A stretch of 64,000 nucleotides of DNA from assembly GCF_000025725.1 (NCBI RefSeq), contig NC_013943.1:1736001-1800000 (forward strand), written 5' to 3'. Both the position numbers and the translations under genes were made by a program. The notes beneath the pieces were generated by a model that searched no databases, had not been told where the DNA came from, and worked only from the letters and a program-made list of their open reading frames with translations. This document shows positions 18,386 to 26,326 of the stretch, in pieces (positions within the stretch are counted from its first letter, which is position 1; each line of letters starts with the position of its first letter). Origin of the DNA: Denitrovibrio acetiphilus DSM 12809. Its GTDB lineage: Bacteria; Chrysiogenota; Deferribacteres; Deferribacterales; Geovibrionaceae.

Positions 18386-18506
18386 CGGGACGGCAGCAAC
18401 ACAGTGAAAGTCGTTTGTTAATCTTTCTGGCTCCACAAACCGCTTTTCTCTTCATCACGGGAAGCGAAGTAGCCATGACTTTTTTACAAATCAATAGCTA
18501 GATAAT

Positions 18507-18535
18507 AAGCCCGCTCATCTGAGTGGGCTTTTGCT
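18507..18535 (+). terminator. Terminator after glutamate synthase operon
   Basis: AAGCCCGCTC and GAGTGGGCTT form a 10-bp stem with loop ATCT, then TTGCTTT. It lies about 120 nt after the last stop. The intervening 120 nt hold nothing I recognise. Confidence 0.75.
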
Positions 18536-18676
18536 TTAATGGTTCTGTCACTCAAAATCTGCTGTTTATTCCAGCAAAGCACCTATTAATCCACAATGAA
18601 AACACATTTAAAGTTTAATTTTAAAATCATCTGGTAGAATTAATATATAAACAATCATTGAAATGAGGTTACTATT

Positions 18677-20583
18677 ATGAGATCTTTAAGCCTAAAATTC
18701 AAAATCAGCTTCATTGCTGCTTTGGTTTTCGCATTCACTCTTATTGTTGTTATTTCATCAAGTTATTTTGGTTCTAAAAAAATCGTACAAAGGGGTGTTC
18801 AGAACCAATTTACAGCATATGCCGACGAAACAAGAAATTTCATCGACAGCTGGCTTGAAAGTAAAATACACGAAATGAACGTATCCGCTAATACAATTTT
18901 AGATAATATCTCTGATGAAGATAAGCTGATAAAACAGATGAAGCTAATCTCTGATGTCGGAAATTACGATTTGATATACCTTGGGATTGAAGCTGACGGG
19001 AAGTTTTTAGCAAGCACCCCTACCAGCCTGCCGGATAATTTTGACCCTAGAACCAGACCGTGGTATCAATCAGCAGTTGCTTCAGAAGATGTAATAATCA
19101 CAAAACCTTATATAAATGCAAGTGACGGGGCAATGGTGATATCCTTTGCCAAAGCTGTCAAACAAGATGGTAACGTACTTGGGGTTGTTGCATGCGATCT
19201 GAATATTGAAAATCTTCGTAAAAACATACTCAATAAAATATACGGTGAAACAGGGTATACATTTATCACCAACAAATCAGGGCTTATTATCATACACCCT
19301 GATGAACAATTTATCCTGAAAAAGAATAAAAGAATATAAATGAACTGAACAATAATAACGATAAAATAACATCTTCATGGGAAAGCAGCAACCATGGTTC
19401 TCTCGCCTTTGGAGATGGTCAGGTGATTTATTACAGCAAGCTAACGAATAATGACTGGGTAATTAATGTCGCTTTTAATAACAATGAAGTATTTAAAGAC
19501 ATCAATGCCCTCCTGTGGCAGATGACACTTATAGCTGCCATATTCCTTTCTGTTGGAGTGACAGTTCTTGTAATTGTAATCAGAACATCTCTTAGACCGC
19601 TTGATAAACTTCTGGTAAGACTCAACGAAATAGCCCATGGAGAGGGCGACCTCACAAAAGAACTTGAGATAAACAGGACTGATGAGCTGGGGCAAGTCGC
19701 AGAACTTTTCAACACTTTCATCAGAAGCATTAAAAATGTACTGATAGAAGTCAGCAACTCTGCCAACAGTGTTTGCAGTTCGAGTGAAAACCTTACAAAC
19801 AATGTGGATTCCATAGCAAGAGGTCTGGATGAACAGACTAATGAAACAGTCGATCTGGCATCGGCAGTGGAAGAAATGAATACAACAGTATCCCAGATCG
19901 CTCAGAACTCTGTAGAAACATCAACTCAGGCTAAAAACACAATGGTTAAGGCTAATGAAGGTTACAGCTCAGTTACCGAAACTATCAAAACTATGAACAG
20001 TATAGCCGATAGAGTCAAGCACTCCGCAAGCGTCATCGACAAGCTTGGAAAATCAACTGAAGATATAGGAGATATCATAAATGTTATCAATGACATAGCT
20101 GACCAAACAAACCTTCTTGCACTTAATGCTGCTATCGAAGCTGCAAGAGCCGGGGAAGCCGGAAGAGGATTCGCCGTCGTGGCAGATGAGGTTCGTAAAC
20201 TTGCAGAAAGAACGCAATCAGCAACCGGAGAGATCGCAGAAATGATTAAAAACCTTCAGCATGAATCCGTCGAAGCAACAAGACAGATCAGCGGGGGTGT
20301 CGAAGAAGTTGCCAAAGGCACTAAAGTCGGTGATCAGACAGGAGTTAGACTCAAAGAGATACTTGAGTTTAACAATTTAACAACAGATATGATAAATCAA
20401 ATTGCCACCGCCGCAGAGCAACAATCTATAGCGACTAATGAGATAAATAACAGTATCAACGAAATAACCAGCATAACTGAGTCCAATAACGACCAGCTTC
20501 AAGGTATTAACGAAGCTACTAAAGAGATGAACAAAGTTGCGGAAATTCTTAAAGAAAAAATAAGTCATTTCAAACTTCAGTAA
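18677..20583 (+). pseudogene. Methyl-accepting chemotaxis protein split by an 8-bp duplication
   Basis: Frame one (18677-19339) carries the first transmembrane helix and most of a dCache_1 ligand domain with RTRPWYQSA and PYINASDG, the pattern of amino-acid-type dCache sensors. The rest of dCache, the second helix, HAMP and the signalling hairpin ([21 protein letters not shown] at about 20095) are in another frame, visible from 19423. AAAAGAAT is present twice in direct tandem at 19320-19335. Removing one copy joins the frames as [12 protein letters not shown] and gives a normal receptor of about 630 aa. As written the first product lacks a signalling domain. It may be a true mutation, a reversible slippage site or an assembly error. 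GAGG precedes the ATG. Confidence 0.85.
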
Positions 20584-20592
20584 CATCAACAT

Positions 20593-20623
20593 AGGTGCTG
20601 GAATATCCTTTCAGCACCTTTTT
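20593..20623 (+). terminator. Terminator after the split chemoreceptor
   Basis: AGGTGCTG and CAGCACCT form a perfect 8-bp stem with an 11-nt loop, followed by TTTT. It also sits between convergent genes. Confidence 0.8.
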
Positions 20624-20664
20624 CAACCCTTTAGAATCTAACCACAAACATCTGCACCTCTTTG

Positions 20665-21594
20665 TCAGCCATCAGCATTAATAGAGATGATAAGTTCCTG
20701 CAAAACATCCTCAGCCCTGTCGTTAGGCAGCTGGCATGTCCCGGCATTCTTGTGACCGCCGCCGCCGTAGCGGAGCATCAGTTCACCGATATTAGTGTTA
20801 GAAGTTTTATTGAAGATTGATTTACCCGTAGCAAAAACAGTATTCTGCTTCTTCAGCCCCCACAGAACATGTATCGATATATTCTGCTCAGGGAAAAGTG
20901 CGTAAATCAAAAATCTGTTACCGGCATAAATAATCTCTTCTTCCCGCAGATCGAGCACAACAAGGTTTTTATGAATAACTGCGCATCTGTTAATTTGAGC
21001 AATACATTTCAGCTGCTGGTCATTATAAAGTTCCGTGCGTACTTTCACATCAGGGTCTTCCATGATTTTCTCAACAGGCTGATCTTTACAGAGATCAATA
21101 AGTTTCAACATAAGATCATAATTAGAAATACGGAAATCTTTGAACCTGCCAAGCCCTGTTCTGGCATCCATAAGGAAATTCATAAGGTTCCAGCCCGTGG
21201 GGTTAAGAACCTGATCCTGAGTAAAGTCAGCAGAATCTCCCCTGTCAACAGCTTGCATCATATCTTTGTTAATTGCGGAAAATCTTTTTTCCCCGCCGTA
21301 ATAATTATAGACTACTCTTGCAGCAGATGGAGCATCCGGATCTATTATATGGTTTTCACGCTCTTCAACCCGTAAAGTTTCGCTAACGTGGTGGTCGAAG
21401 GCAATATGGGCGCTTTCAACATACGGGAGATTGGTTGTTATATCATTGTCTGAAATCTCAATAAGCCCGTCCTGCATATCTTTCGGGTGTACAAATTTAA
21501 TCTCGTCAATAAGGTCAAGTTCTTTCAACAAAACTGCGCAGACAAGTCCGTCAAAATCGCTTCTGGTAACGAGCCTGAATTTGTTATCAGTCAT
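20665..21594 (-). CDS. DHH-family phosphoesterase
   Basis: A 309-aa DHH/DHHA1 protein. The metal site includes Asp13 and Asp15 (RSDFDG) and the name-giving DHH at 67-69. The C-terminal DHHA1 substrate motif is GGGGHKNAG (near 280). The family includes nano-RNases, pAp phosphatases and related exopolyphosphatase-like enzymes, and the exact substrate cannot be told. The start overlaps the 3' end of mobA by 8 nt, so it is probably translated from the mobA transcript. Confidence 0.87.
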   Translation of the reverse strand: MTDNKFRLVTRSDFDGLVCAVLLKELDLIDEIKFVHPKDMQDGLIEISDNDITTNLPYVESAHIAFDHHVSETLRVEERENHIIDPDAPSAARVVYNYYGGEKRFSAINKDMMQAVDRGDSADFTQDQVLNPTGWNLMNFLMDARTGLGRFKDFRISNYDLMLKLIDLCKDQPVEKIMEDPDVKVRTELYNDQQLKCIAQINRCAVIHKNLVVLDLREEEIIYAGNRFLIYALFPEQNISIHVLWGLKKQNTVFATGKSIFNKTSNTNIGELMLRYGGGGHKNAGTCQLPNDRAEDVLQELIISINADG

Positions 21595-22180
21595 CTGAAA
21601 CTCCTGTATATCTTTTTGCCAGCAAATAATCTTCTCTTGTATTAATATTTATAAACGATTTTTTCTCACTTTCCGAGCAGAAAAGATGTTCATTGTTTAA
21701 GTATACCACATCCAAATCCTTTAATGCTTTCATAAGGCTGTACTCTTCTGCTGCCAGAGCTTTTTCAAAAGCCGGTATAACGTCTGTGCTGTAGCATGAA
21801 TAAAGCGGGTGTACTTTACCTTCGATATCAGGGATAGCACAAAAATGCCCTTTAAGAGCCTTAAAAAGCTTTTTAACGTGCTCAGGGTTTGGAAAAGGCA
21901 CATCGGCAGCAACAGTAAAAACAGGCGCATTAAAGTGCTTTAGAGCTGTCAGAATACCAACCATAGGACACTGAACAAAGTAATCATCTTCCAGACATTT
22001 TACTTCGAGAAAAGAATACTTACGGCAATCTTTTGCAACAACAATAATTTTATCTGCAATTTCGGACAATCTGTCCACAGAATGCTGGATGAGAGGCTTT
22101 CCATCGAATAATTCCAAAGTTTTATCAGCTTTAAACCGACGGCTCTGACCGCCCGCCATAACTGCGATATTTATGTTCAT
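21587..22180 (-). CDS. mobA: Molybdenum cofactor guanylyltransferase MobA
   Basis: A 197-aa nucleotidyltransferase that would transfer GMP to Mo-molybdopterin. The N-terminal motif MAGGQSRRFKADK is the MobA form of the GTP-binding loop, and AADVPF gives the metal-binding Asp. The ATG at 22180 has AGGA upstream. The frame continues to 22333 but that part is not MobA-like. It is divergent from mobB, 82 nt apart. It would supply bis-MGD cofactor to the molybdoenzymes at 1-2.3 and 26.3-28.7 kb. Confidence 0.93.
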   Translation of the reverse strand: MNINIAVMAGGQSRRFKADKTLELFDGKPLIQHSVDRLSEIADKIIVVAKDCRKYSFLEVKCLEDDYFVQCPMVGILTALKHFNAPVFTVAADVPFPNPEHVKKLFKALKGHFCAIPDIEGKVHPLYSCYSTDVIPAFEKALAAEEYSLMKALKDLDVVYLNNEHLFCSESEKKSFININTREDYLLAKRYTGVSDD

Positions 22181-22262
22181 AATAAATTCCTGCTCAAGAC
22201 GAACTTGCTTTTTGTAGAGTTTACACATAAATTTGATTTTACACAAACAGTATGGAGCAGAT

Positions 22263-22763
22263 ATGAAACCACTTGTATCATTTGTCGGAACTTCCGGCTG
22301 TGGAAAAACCACTCTCATTGAAAAAGTTATCACCGAACTCGTAAACAGAGGCTATAAAGTTTCCACCGTAAAACATGATGCCCATGATTTCCAAATGGAT
22401 AAAGAAGGGAAAGATACATGGCGGCACAAAAATGCCGGAGCATCTGCAATTATCATTTCGAATAAAAACAAATTCGCTCTTATCAGTGATGTTGAAGAGG
22501 AAAAATCGATTTTTGAATTGGTAGCCATGCTTCCTGAAAACACAGATATCGTAGTTGCAGAGGGGTTTAAGCAGGAGCTCCAGCACAAAATTGAAGTGTA
22601 CAGAAACGGGTTCTCTACAAAGCTTCAATGCAGGGATGACAATAAACTGATGGCAATCGCAACTGACTGCCCGAATGATCCAGAAGTTCAGGGTTTCCAC
22701 CTGCTGGATCTCAACAATACCAATGAAATTGTTGATTTCATAATAAACAAACTAAATATATAA
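22263..22763 (+). CDS. mobB: Molybdopterin-guanine dinucleotide biosynthesis adaptor MobB
   Basis: A 166-aa P-loop GTPase with Walker A GTSGCGKTT (about 9-17) and the family segment KHDAHDFQMDKEGKDTWR, then AEGFK. It assists MobA in MGD formation. GGAG lies 7 nt before the ATG at 22263; the ORF extension to 22233 would overlap this site. It is divergent from mobA and followed directly by dispersed repeat copy A. Confidence 0.92.
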   Translation: MKPLVSFVGTSGCGKTTLIEKVITELVNRGYKVSTVKHDAHDFQMDKEGKDTWRHKNAGASAIIISNKNKFALISDVEEEKSIFELVAMLPENTDIVVAEGFKQELQHKIEVYRNGFSTKLQCRDDNKLMAIATDCPNDPEVQGFHLLDLNNTNEIVDFIINKLNI

Positions 22764-22764
22764 T

Positions 22765-22998
22765 TTATAGATCCCTACAGGTAAACCCGTGTTCCTATTG
22801 CTTCGCACATACTTAACACACGAAGTTATAACTTTGTTGTCACAGTTGGAGCATATGCAAAATACGTCGCTGCGAATCCCGCAGGGCTGTGACAGTCTCT
22901 GGACTCGTTAGTTAATCCTGAGATTGCTTCGTCATTACATTCCTCGCAATGACTTATAAGCTCGAAAGCTGTGATTAGCTCATTCATCCACGCATAAT
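22765..22998 (+). repeat. Dispersed intergenic repeat, copy A
   Basis: Longest copy. In order: ATAGATCCCTACAGG with a near-palindromic ACAGGTAAACCCGT; a CACGAAGTTATAAC module; a GCAGGGCTG...TTAGTTAATCC module; and the core ATTGCTTCGTCATTACATTCC with GCAATGACTTATAAGC. It starts 2 nt after the mobB stop and ends at the rhodanese-gene terminator. It lacks the final GTGGTGTTCTGTCTTCG module. Confidence 0.85.
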
Positions 22999-23024
22999 AA
23001 ACGGGGAACCAAAGTTCCCCGTTT
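22999..23024 (-). terminator. Hairpin terminator after the rhodanese gene
   Basis: AAACGGGGAAC and GTTCCCCGTTT form a perfect 11-bp stem with a 4-nt loop, 19 nt past the minus-strand stop. The symmetric stem could serve both strands. Confidence 0.8.
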
Positions 23025-23043
23025 ATTCATCTATATCAGTAGA

Positions 23044-24234
23044 TTACATGCCAATTTTACAAGGCTGTGTATCACAGTTTACACCTGCGTCGAGAAAGTA
23101 ATATCTATCGATATCAGCAGGTTGACAATCATCAGCAAGGAAGAAGTAAACTTCTCCGGCTCTGCCGCCTGATGCACAATGAAACACAACTCTGCCTTCC
23201 TGAGGCATTTTTGAAATGAAAGCGTCACAGCCTTCTGAAACTTCTTTTGAAGAAACCTGAATGCTTCCGGGGATTTTTCCCGCAGCGACTTCATTGTCGT
23301 TACGAACGTCCACGATAGTTACATCGGCAGGACGTGTGGCAGGATCAAGAAGCTTTTCTACGAAGAAAGAAGTAATGAGTATCCCAGGCTCTTCGACAGG
23401 GAAACCGCTTGCAGAATCAACAGCAACAGGCTTTTTAGCAACAGGAGCGTCACCGCCAGGAGCCATAGGCTGCCCCGCAGCTTTCCACTCAGGAGCCCCG
23501 CCAGCATATACAAGTATATTTGTGTATCCCATTTCAAGCATTTTTTCAGCTACGATATGAGATTTCTCACACTTGTATCCGCCACAGAAAGGAACTGACA
23601 AGGTATTTTTATCAGCAGGCAGATTGCCTTTAAATTCATCAAATTTTGTATCAGGAACAACAATAGAACCAGCTATTGTAGACTTCTTGAATTTTCTTTC
23701 AGGACGGGCATCTATGAATGTTGCACCTTTTGCGTGAAGCTTTTTAGCTCCTTCAAGTGAAACCTCATTGTATGTGCCGTTTTTGTCCCAGTCAGGCTGA
23801 CCGTCAAGATAAATCTTAACATTTGTATAGCCTTTTTCTTTAAGTTTTTCAGCAACGATAAGTGATTTTTCGCACTTTACACCGCCGCAAAAAGTCACAA
23901 CATAGTCTTCAGGACTGACTTCTTTAGCAAAAGCAGGAAAGAATTCATCGAACTTTGTGTCAGGGATAAGTTTTGAAGTCGGGATGTGGGCTCCGTCGTA
24001 CTTTCTTTCAGGACGGGCATCAACGAGTGTGCCTCTGGATTTGTCCCAAACACCGTTTCCGATTATCATTTTAATTTCATCAATTTTCACAAGCTCAAAG
24101 TCGGCAGCTTTAGCCTGATCAGCAACACTTGCTTTTGCCTCAGCAACAGGCTTTTTAGCAGCCTGTCCGCAACCAAGCACAATAAGTGCAACCAACAGTG
24201 CAATAACAGTAAGCATTCTGCTCATTAAACGCAT
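23044..24234 (-). CDS. Lipoprotein with three rhodanese domains
   Basis: A 396-aa predicted periplasmic lipoprotein (lipobox VLGC, Cys22). Three rhodanese domains each begin with a VDAR/VDVR-type strand and carry a candidate persulfide-forming Cys: Cys116 (FCGGVKCEKS), Cys217 (FCGGYKCEKS) and Cys353 (HCASGGRAGE). Domains 1 and 2 are close duplicates, each with a second Cys five residues on; domain 3 differs. A periplasmic sulfur-transfer role beside a Psr/Phs-like enzyme recalls the Sud polysulfide carrier of Wolinella, which is inference. The ATG at 24234 has GGAGG 6 nt upstream. Confidence 0.9.
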   Translation of the reverse strand: MRLMSRMLTVIALLVALIVLGCGQAAKKPVAEAKASVADQAKAADFELVKIDEIKMIIGNGVWDKSRGTLVDARPERKYDGAHIPTSKLIPDTKFDEFFPAFAKEVSPEDYVVTFCGGVKCEKSLIVAEKLKEKGYTNVKIYLDGQPDWDKNGTYNEVSLEGAKKLHAKGATFIDARPERKFKKSTIAGSIVVPDTKFDEFKGNLPADKNTLSVPFCGGYKCEKSHIVAEKMLEMGYTNILVYAGGAPEWKAAGQPMAPGGDAPVAKKPVAVDSASGFPVEEPGILITSFFVEKLLDPATRPADVTIVDVRNDNEVAAGKIPGSIQVSSKEVSEGCDAFISKMPQEGRVVFHCASGGRAGEVYFFLADDCQPADIDRYYFLDAGVNCDTQPCKIGM

Positions 24235-24455
24235 ATACAACCTCCAACGTTTTTAATGATTCGCTCTACTTTTACTCAAAACAATGTTTTAATTAGTTTA
24301 TATTAATATTAGAATAATAATATATTCAACTATTCATATCTTAATATAAACCTATATAATTGTTTACTTAACAGTTTCTTAGCTCATAGAACATAAGAAG
24401 TGTTATTTTCAACAACAGTTTGATTATACATTATATCTTAGGATTCGCAATGTTT

Positions 24456-24467
24456 ATTGTATACAAT
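24456..24467. promoter_or_regulatory. Palindromic operator-like site ATTGTATACAAT
   Basis: Perfect 12-bp palindrome upstream of the rhodanese lipoprotein. A possible -10 (TATAAT, minus strand, 24430-24435) would place the site over the -35 region. The same core occurs at 28724, 32190 and 34360. Confidence 0.6.
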
Positions 24468-24483
24468 TTATCAAATTTTCAAC

Positions 24484-24510
24484 AAAAAAAAGGCAGCCCG
24501 AAGACTGCCT
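24484..24510 (-). terminator. Terminator after the NrfD-like gene
   Basis: AGGCAG and CTGCCT stem with an 8-nt loop; on the minus strand a run of seven or more T follows. It separates the Psr-like operon from the rhodanese gene. Confidence 0.8.
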
Positions 24511-24534
24511 TATGCTATTGATATAATTAGTTAA

Positions 24535-25746
24535 TTAATCATGTTCAGGAGTTTTAAGATCCATAAACTTCTCAGCTGCGAAATAGAGCACTAATGCGGT
24601 GCCTATCCCGAGAAGAAATATGCCCCACTCAGCGGCTGACGGTGAATATACAGCAAGCCCGCTTGCATCAGCGTGAACTCTCGCTCCAGGGTTTGCAGCT
24701 CTCATAACAGGAAGCTGTCCCGCAACTATAAAGTTTACTCTGGTAAAGAACAGACCGACCATAAAAACAAGTCCGGCAAGCCCGTACACTTTTGTGTTCC
24801 CTTTCGCTAAGAGAAGCAATGCAAGAGGAACTATTATGGCAAGTCCGATCTCGCCAATCCAGAAATGTGGAGCAAGTGGACCGCTTATCAAAGCCATAAC
24901 AGACTGGTATGCTCCGTCAGGTGAGTTGAAGAGAGATGTAAGTATCTTCCAGAGATACAGAAAAATCATCATCCCTATTCCTCCGCTCATAAGCTTCGAG
25001 AGTGATTTCATTGCACCATTAAGCTCAGAAGGGATATTAAACTTATAGACAATATTGTGTACAAGCATAAGAAGTCCCGCACCTGCAGTAATACCTGATA
25101 TCACAAGGAAAGTGGAGAAGTATATACCGTGAAACCAAGGTCTTGCGTTAAGCGAACCAAATACAAATCCAAGGTTTGATGTTGCAAGTGTACCTACCAC
25201 AAGAGCGAGGAACCCGAGGATGCCTGCCATTTTGTGATCCTTTGCAGTCGGGTGAGCCTTAAAAACAATAACCAGCTCAAGAGCAAGGATAACAAGCTCG
25301 ATAGAGTAGAAAACACCCATCCAGAGAATCGGAGCTGCGAGGTTAGGAGAAAGCATCATATAAATGATCATTCTGATCGGATGCCCTATCTCCATAAGGA
25401 TCTGAGTGAAACCGGCAAGGAGTACAAATGTCGCAAGGACAACTATTCTTCTGCTGATTTTGTTAAATGACTCAAATCCGAAAGCGTGCCCCAGACCGCC
25501 GATGAAGGCGAGACCTGTGGATGTGATAACAAAATATGCATATGTACCGATAAGGAGTCCCCAAGGAACCTCTCTGTTAACGGCATACATTTCTTCGTGA
25601 CCGTTGATGAAAACTATCAGAGCAGTCACAGCGCCTATTCCGGCAAGTACCAGACCGAGAAGTATCAGCGGCATTACGGGAATATCTTTATTATAAGTGA
25701 TCAGCCCAGCAAGTGGACTTTTCTTTGCTTCTGCGTGTGATGACAT
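24535..25746 (-). CDS. NrfD/PsrC-family membrane quinone-interacting subunit
   Basis: A 403-aa polytopic inner-membrane protein with about ten hydrophobic helices and no heme-ligand pattern, as in NrfD/PsrC proteins that exchange electrons and protons with the quinone pool. It would anchor the FeS and Mo subunits encoded just upstream. It is 14 nt past the FeS gene stop, in the order catalytic, FeS, membrane, with a terminator after it. The length is close to long PsrC-type members (about 400 aa). Confidence 0.92.
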   Translation of the reverse strand: MSSHAEAKKSPLAGLITYNKDIPVMPLILLGLVLAGIGAVTALIVFINGHEEMYAVNREVPWGLLIGTYAYFVITSTGLAFIGGLGHAFGFESFNKISRRIVVLATFVLLAGFTQILMEIGHPIRMIIYMMLSPNLAAPILWMGVFYSIELVILALELVIVFKAHPTAKDHKMAGILGFLALVVGTLATSNLGFVFGSLNARPWFHGIYFSTFLVISGITAGAGLLMLVHNIVYKFNIPSELNGAMKSLSKLMSGGIGMMIFLYLWKILTSLFNSPDGAYQSVMALISGPLAPHFWIGEIGLAIIVPLALLLLAKGNTKVYGLAGLVFMVGLFFTRVNFIVAGQLPVMRAANPGARVHADASGLAVYSPSAAEWGIFLLGIGTALVLYFAAEKFMDLKTPEHD

Positions 25747-25760
25747 TATTAATCCTCCGC

Positions 25761-26315
25761 CTACTTTATGTAAAAGAGTCTTGGCTTTGTATTTCTGTCT
25801 GCCTTAAGCTGGTAAGTAGCATTTTTGCCTTTCAGCTTAGCTGCTTCTGACTCAGGATCATTCAGGTCGCCGAAAACACGTACCTTTGTAGGACATGTTT
25901 CAACACAAGCCGGTTCTCTGCCTTCTGCCAGCCTGTGGTAGCAGAAAGTACATTTTTCTATTGCGTGGTGTTTCTCAGACACAAATCTTGCATCATACGG
26001 GCAAGCTGTCATACATGCTTTGCAGATGATACATCTTTTATAGTCGATGAGTACAACACCCTCATCTGTTCTGTATGTCGCAGATGTAGGACATACTGTG
26101 GCACATGGTGTGTTTTCGCAGTGCTGACACTGTGAAGGTTCAAACTCCATGCTGAGGTTAGGATATGTCCCCTGAACAGGCAGTTCAGCAACCCATATTC
26201 TATAAAGCTCATCACCAACTTCAACGCCGTTTTCGAACTTACAGGCAACAGTGCATGCCTTACAGTTCAGGCATTTTTTAGCATCTAATACAATTCCGAG
26301 TTTCTTTTCGCTCAT
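25761..26315 (-). CDS. Four-cluster ferredoxin-type electron transfer subunit (PsrB/DmsB-like)
   Basis: A 184-aa protein with four cysteine groups binding up to four [4Fe-4S] clusters: CLNCKACTVAC, CQHCENTPCATVCP, CIICKACMTACP and CTFCYHRLAEG with CVETCP. There is no own signal peptide, so it is expected to be exported with the Tat-bearing catalytic subunit. It lies 11 nt after the catalytic gene and transfers electrons between the NrfD-like subunit and the Mo site. Confidence 0.95.
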   Translation of the reverse strand: MSEKKLGIVLDAKKCLNCKACTVACKFENGVEVGDELYRIWVAELPVQGTYPNLSMEFEPSQCQHCENTPCATVCPTSATYRTDEGVVLIDYKRCIICKACMTACPYDARFVSEKHHAIEKCTFCYHRLAEGREPACVETCPTKVRVFGDLNDPESEAAKLKGKNATYQLKADRNTKPRLFYIK

Positions 26316-26326
26316 TGTTGCCTCCG

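Noticed and set aside
20665-22763. mobA-mobB as one operon
   Set aside because: mobB is on the opposite strand and the two are divergent, with 82 nt between them.
22765-22998. CRISPR or rho-independent terminator array
   Set aside because: The repeats are single, modular copies far apart, without regular spacers.
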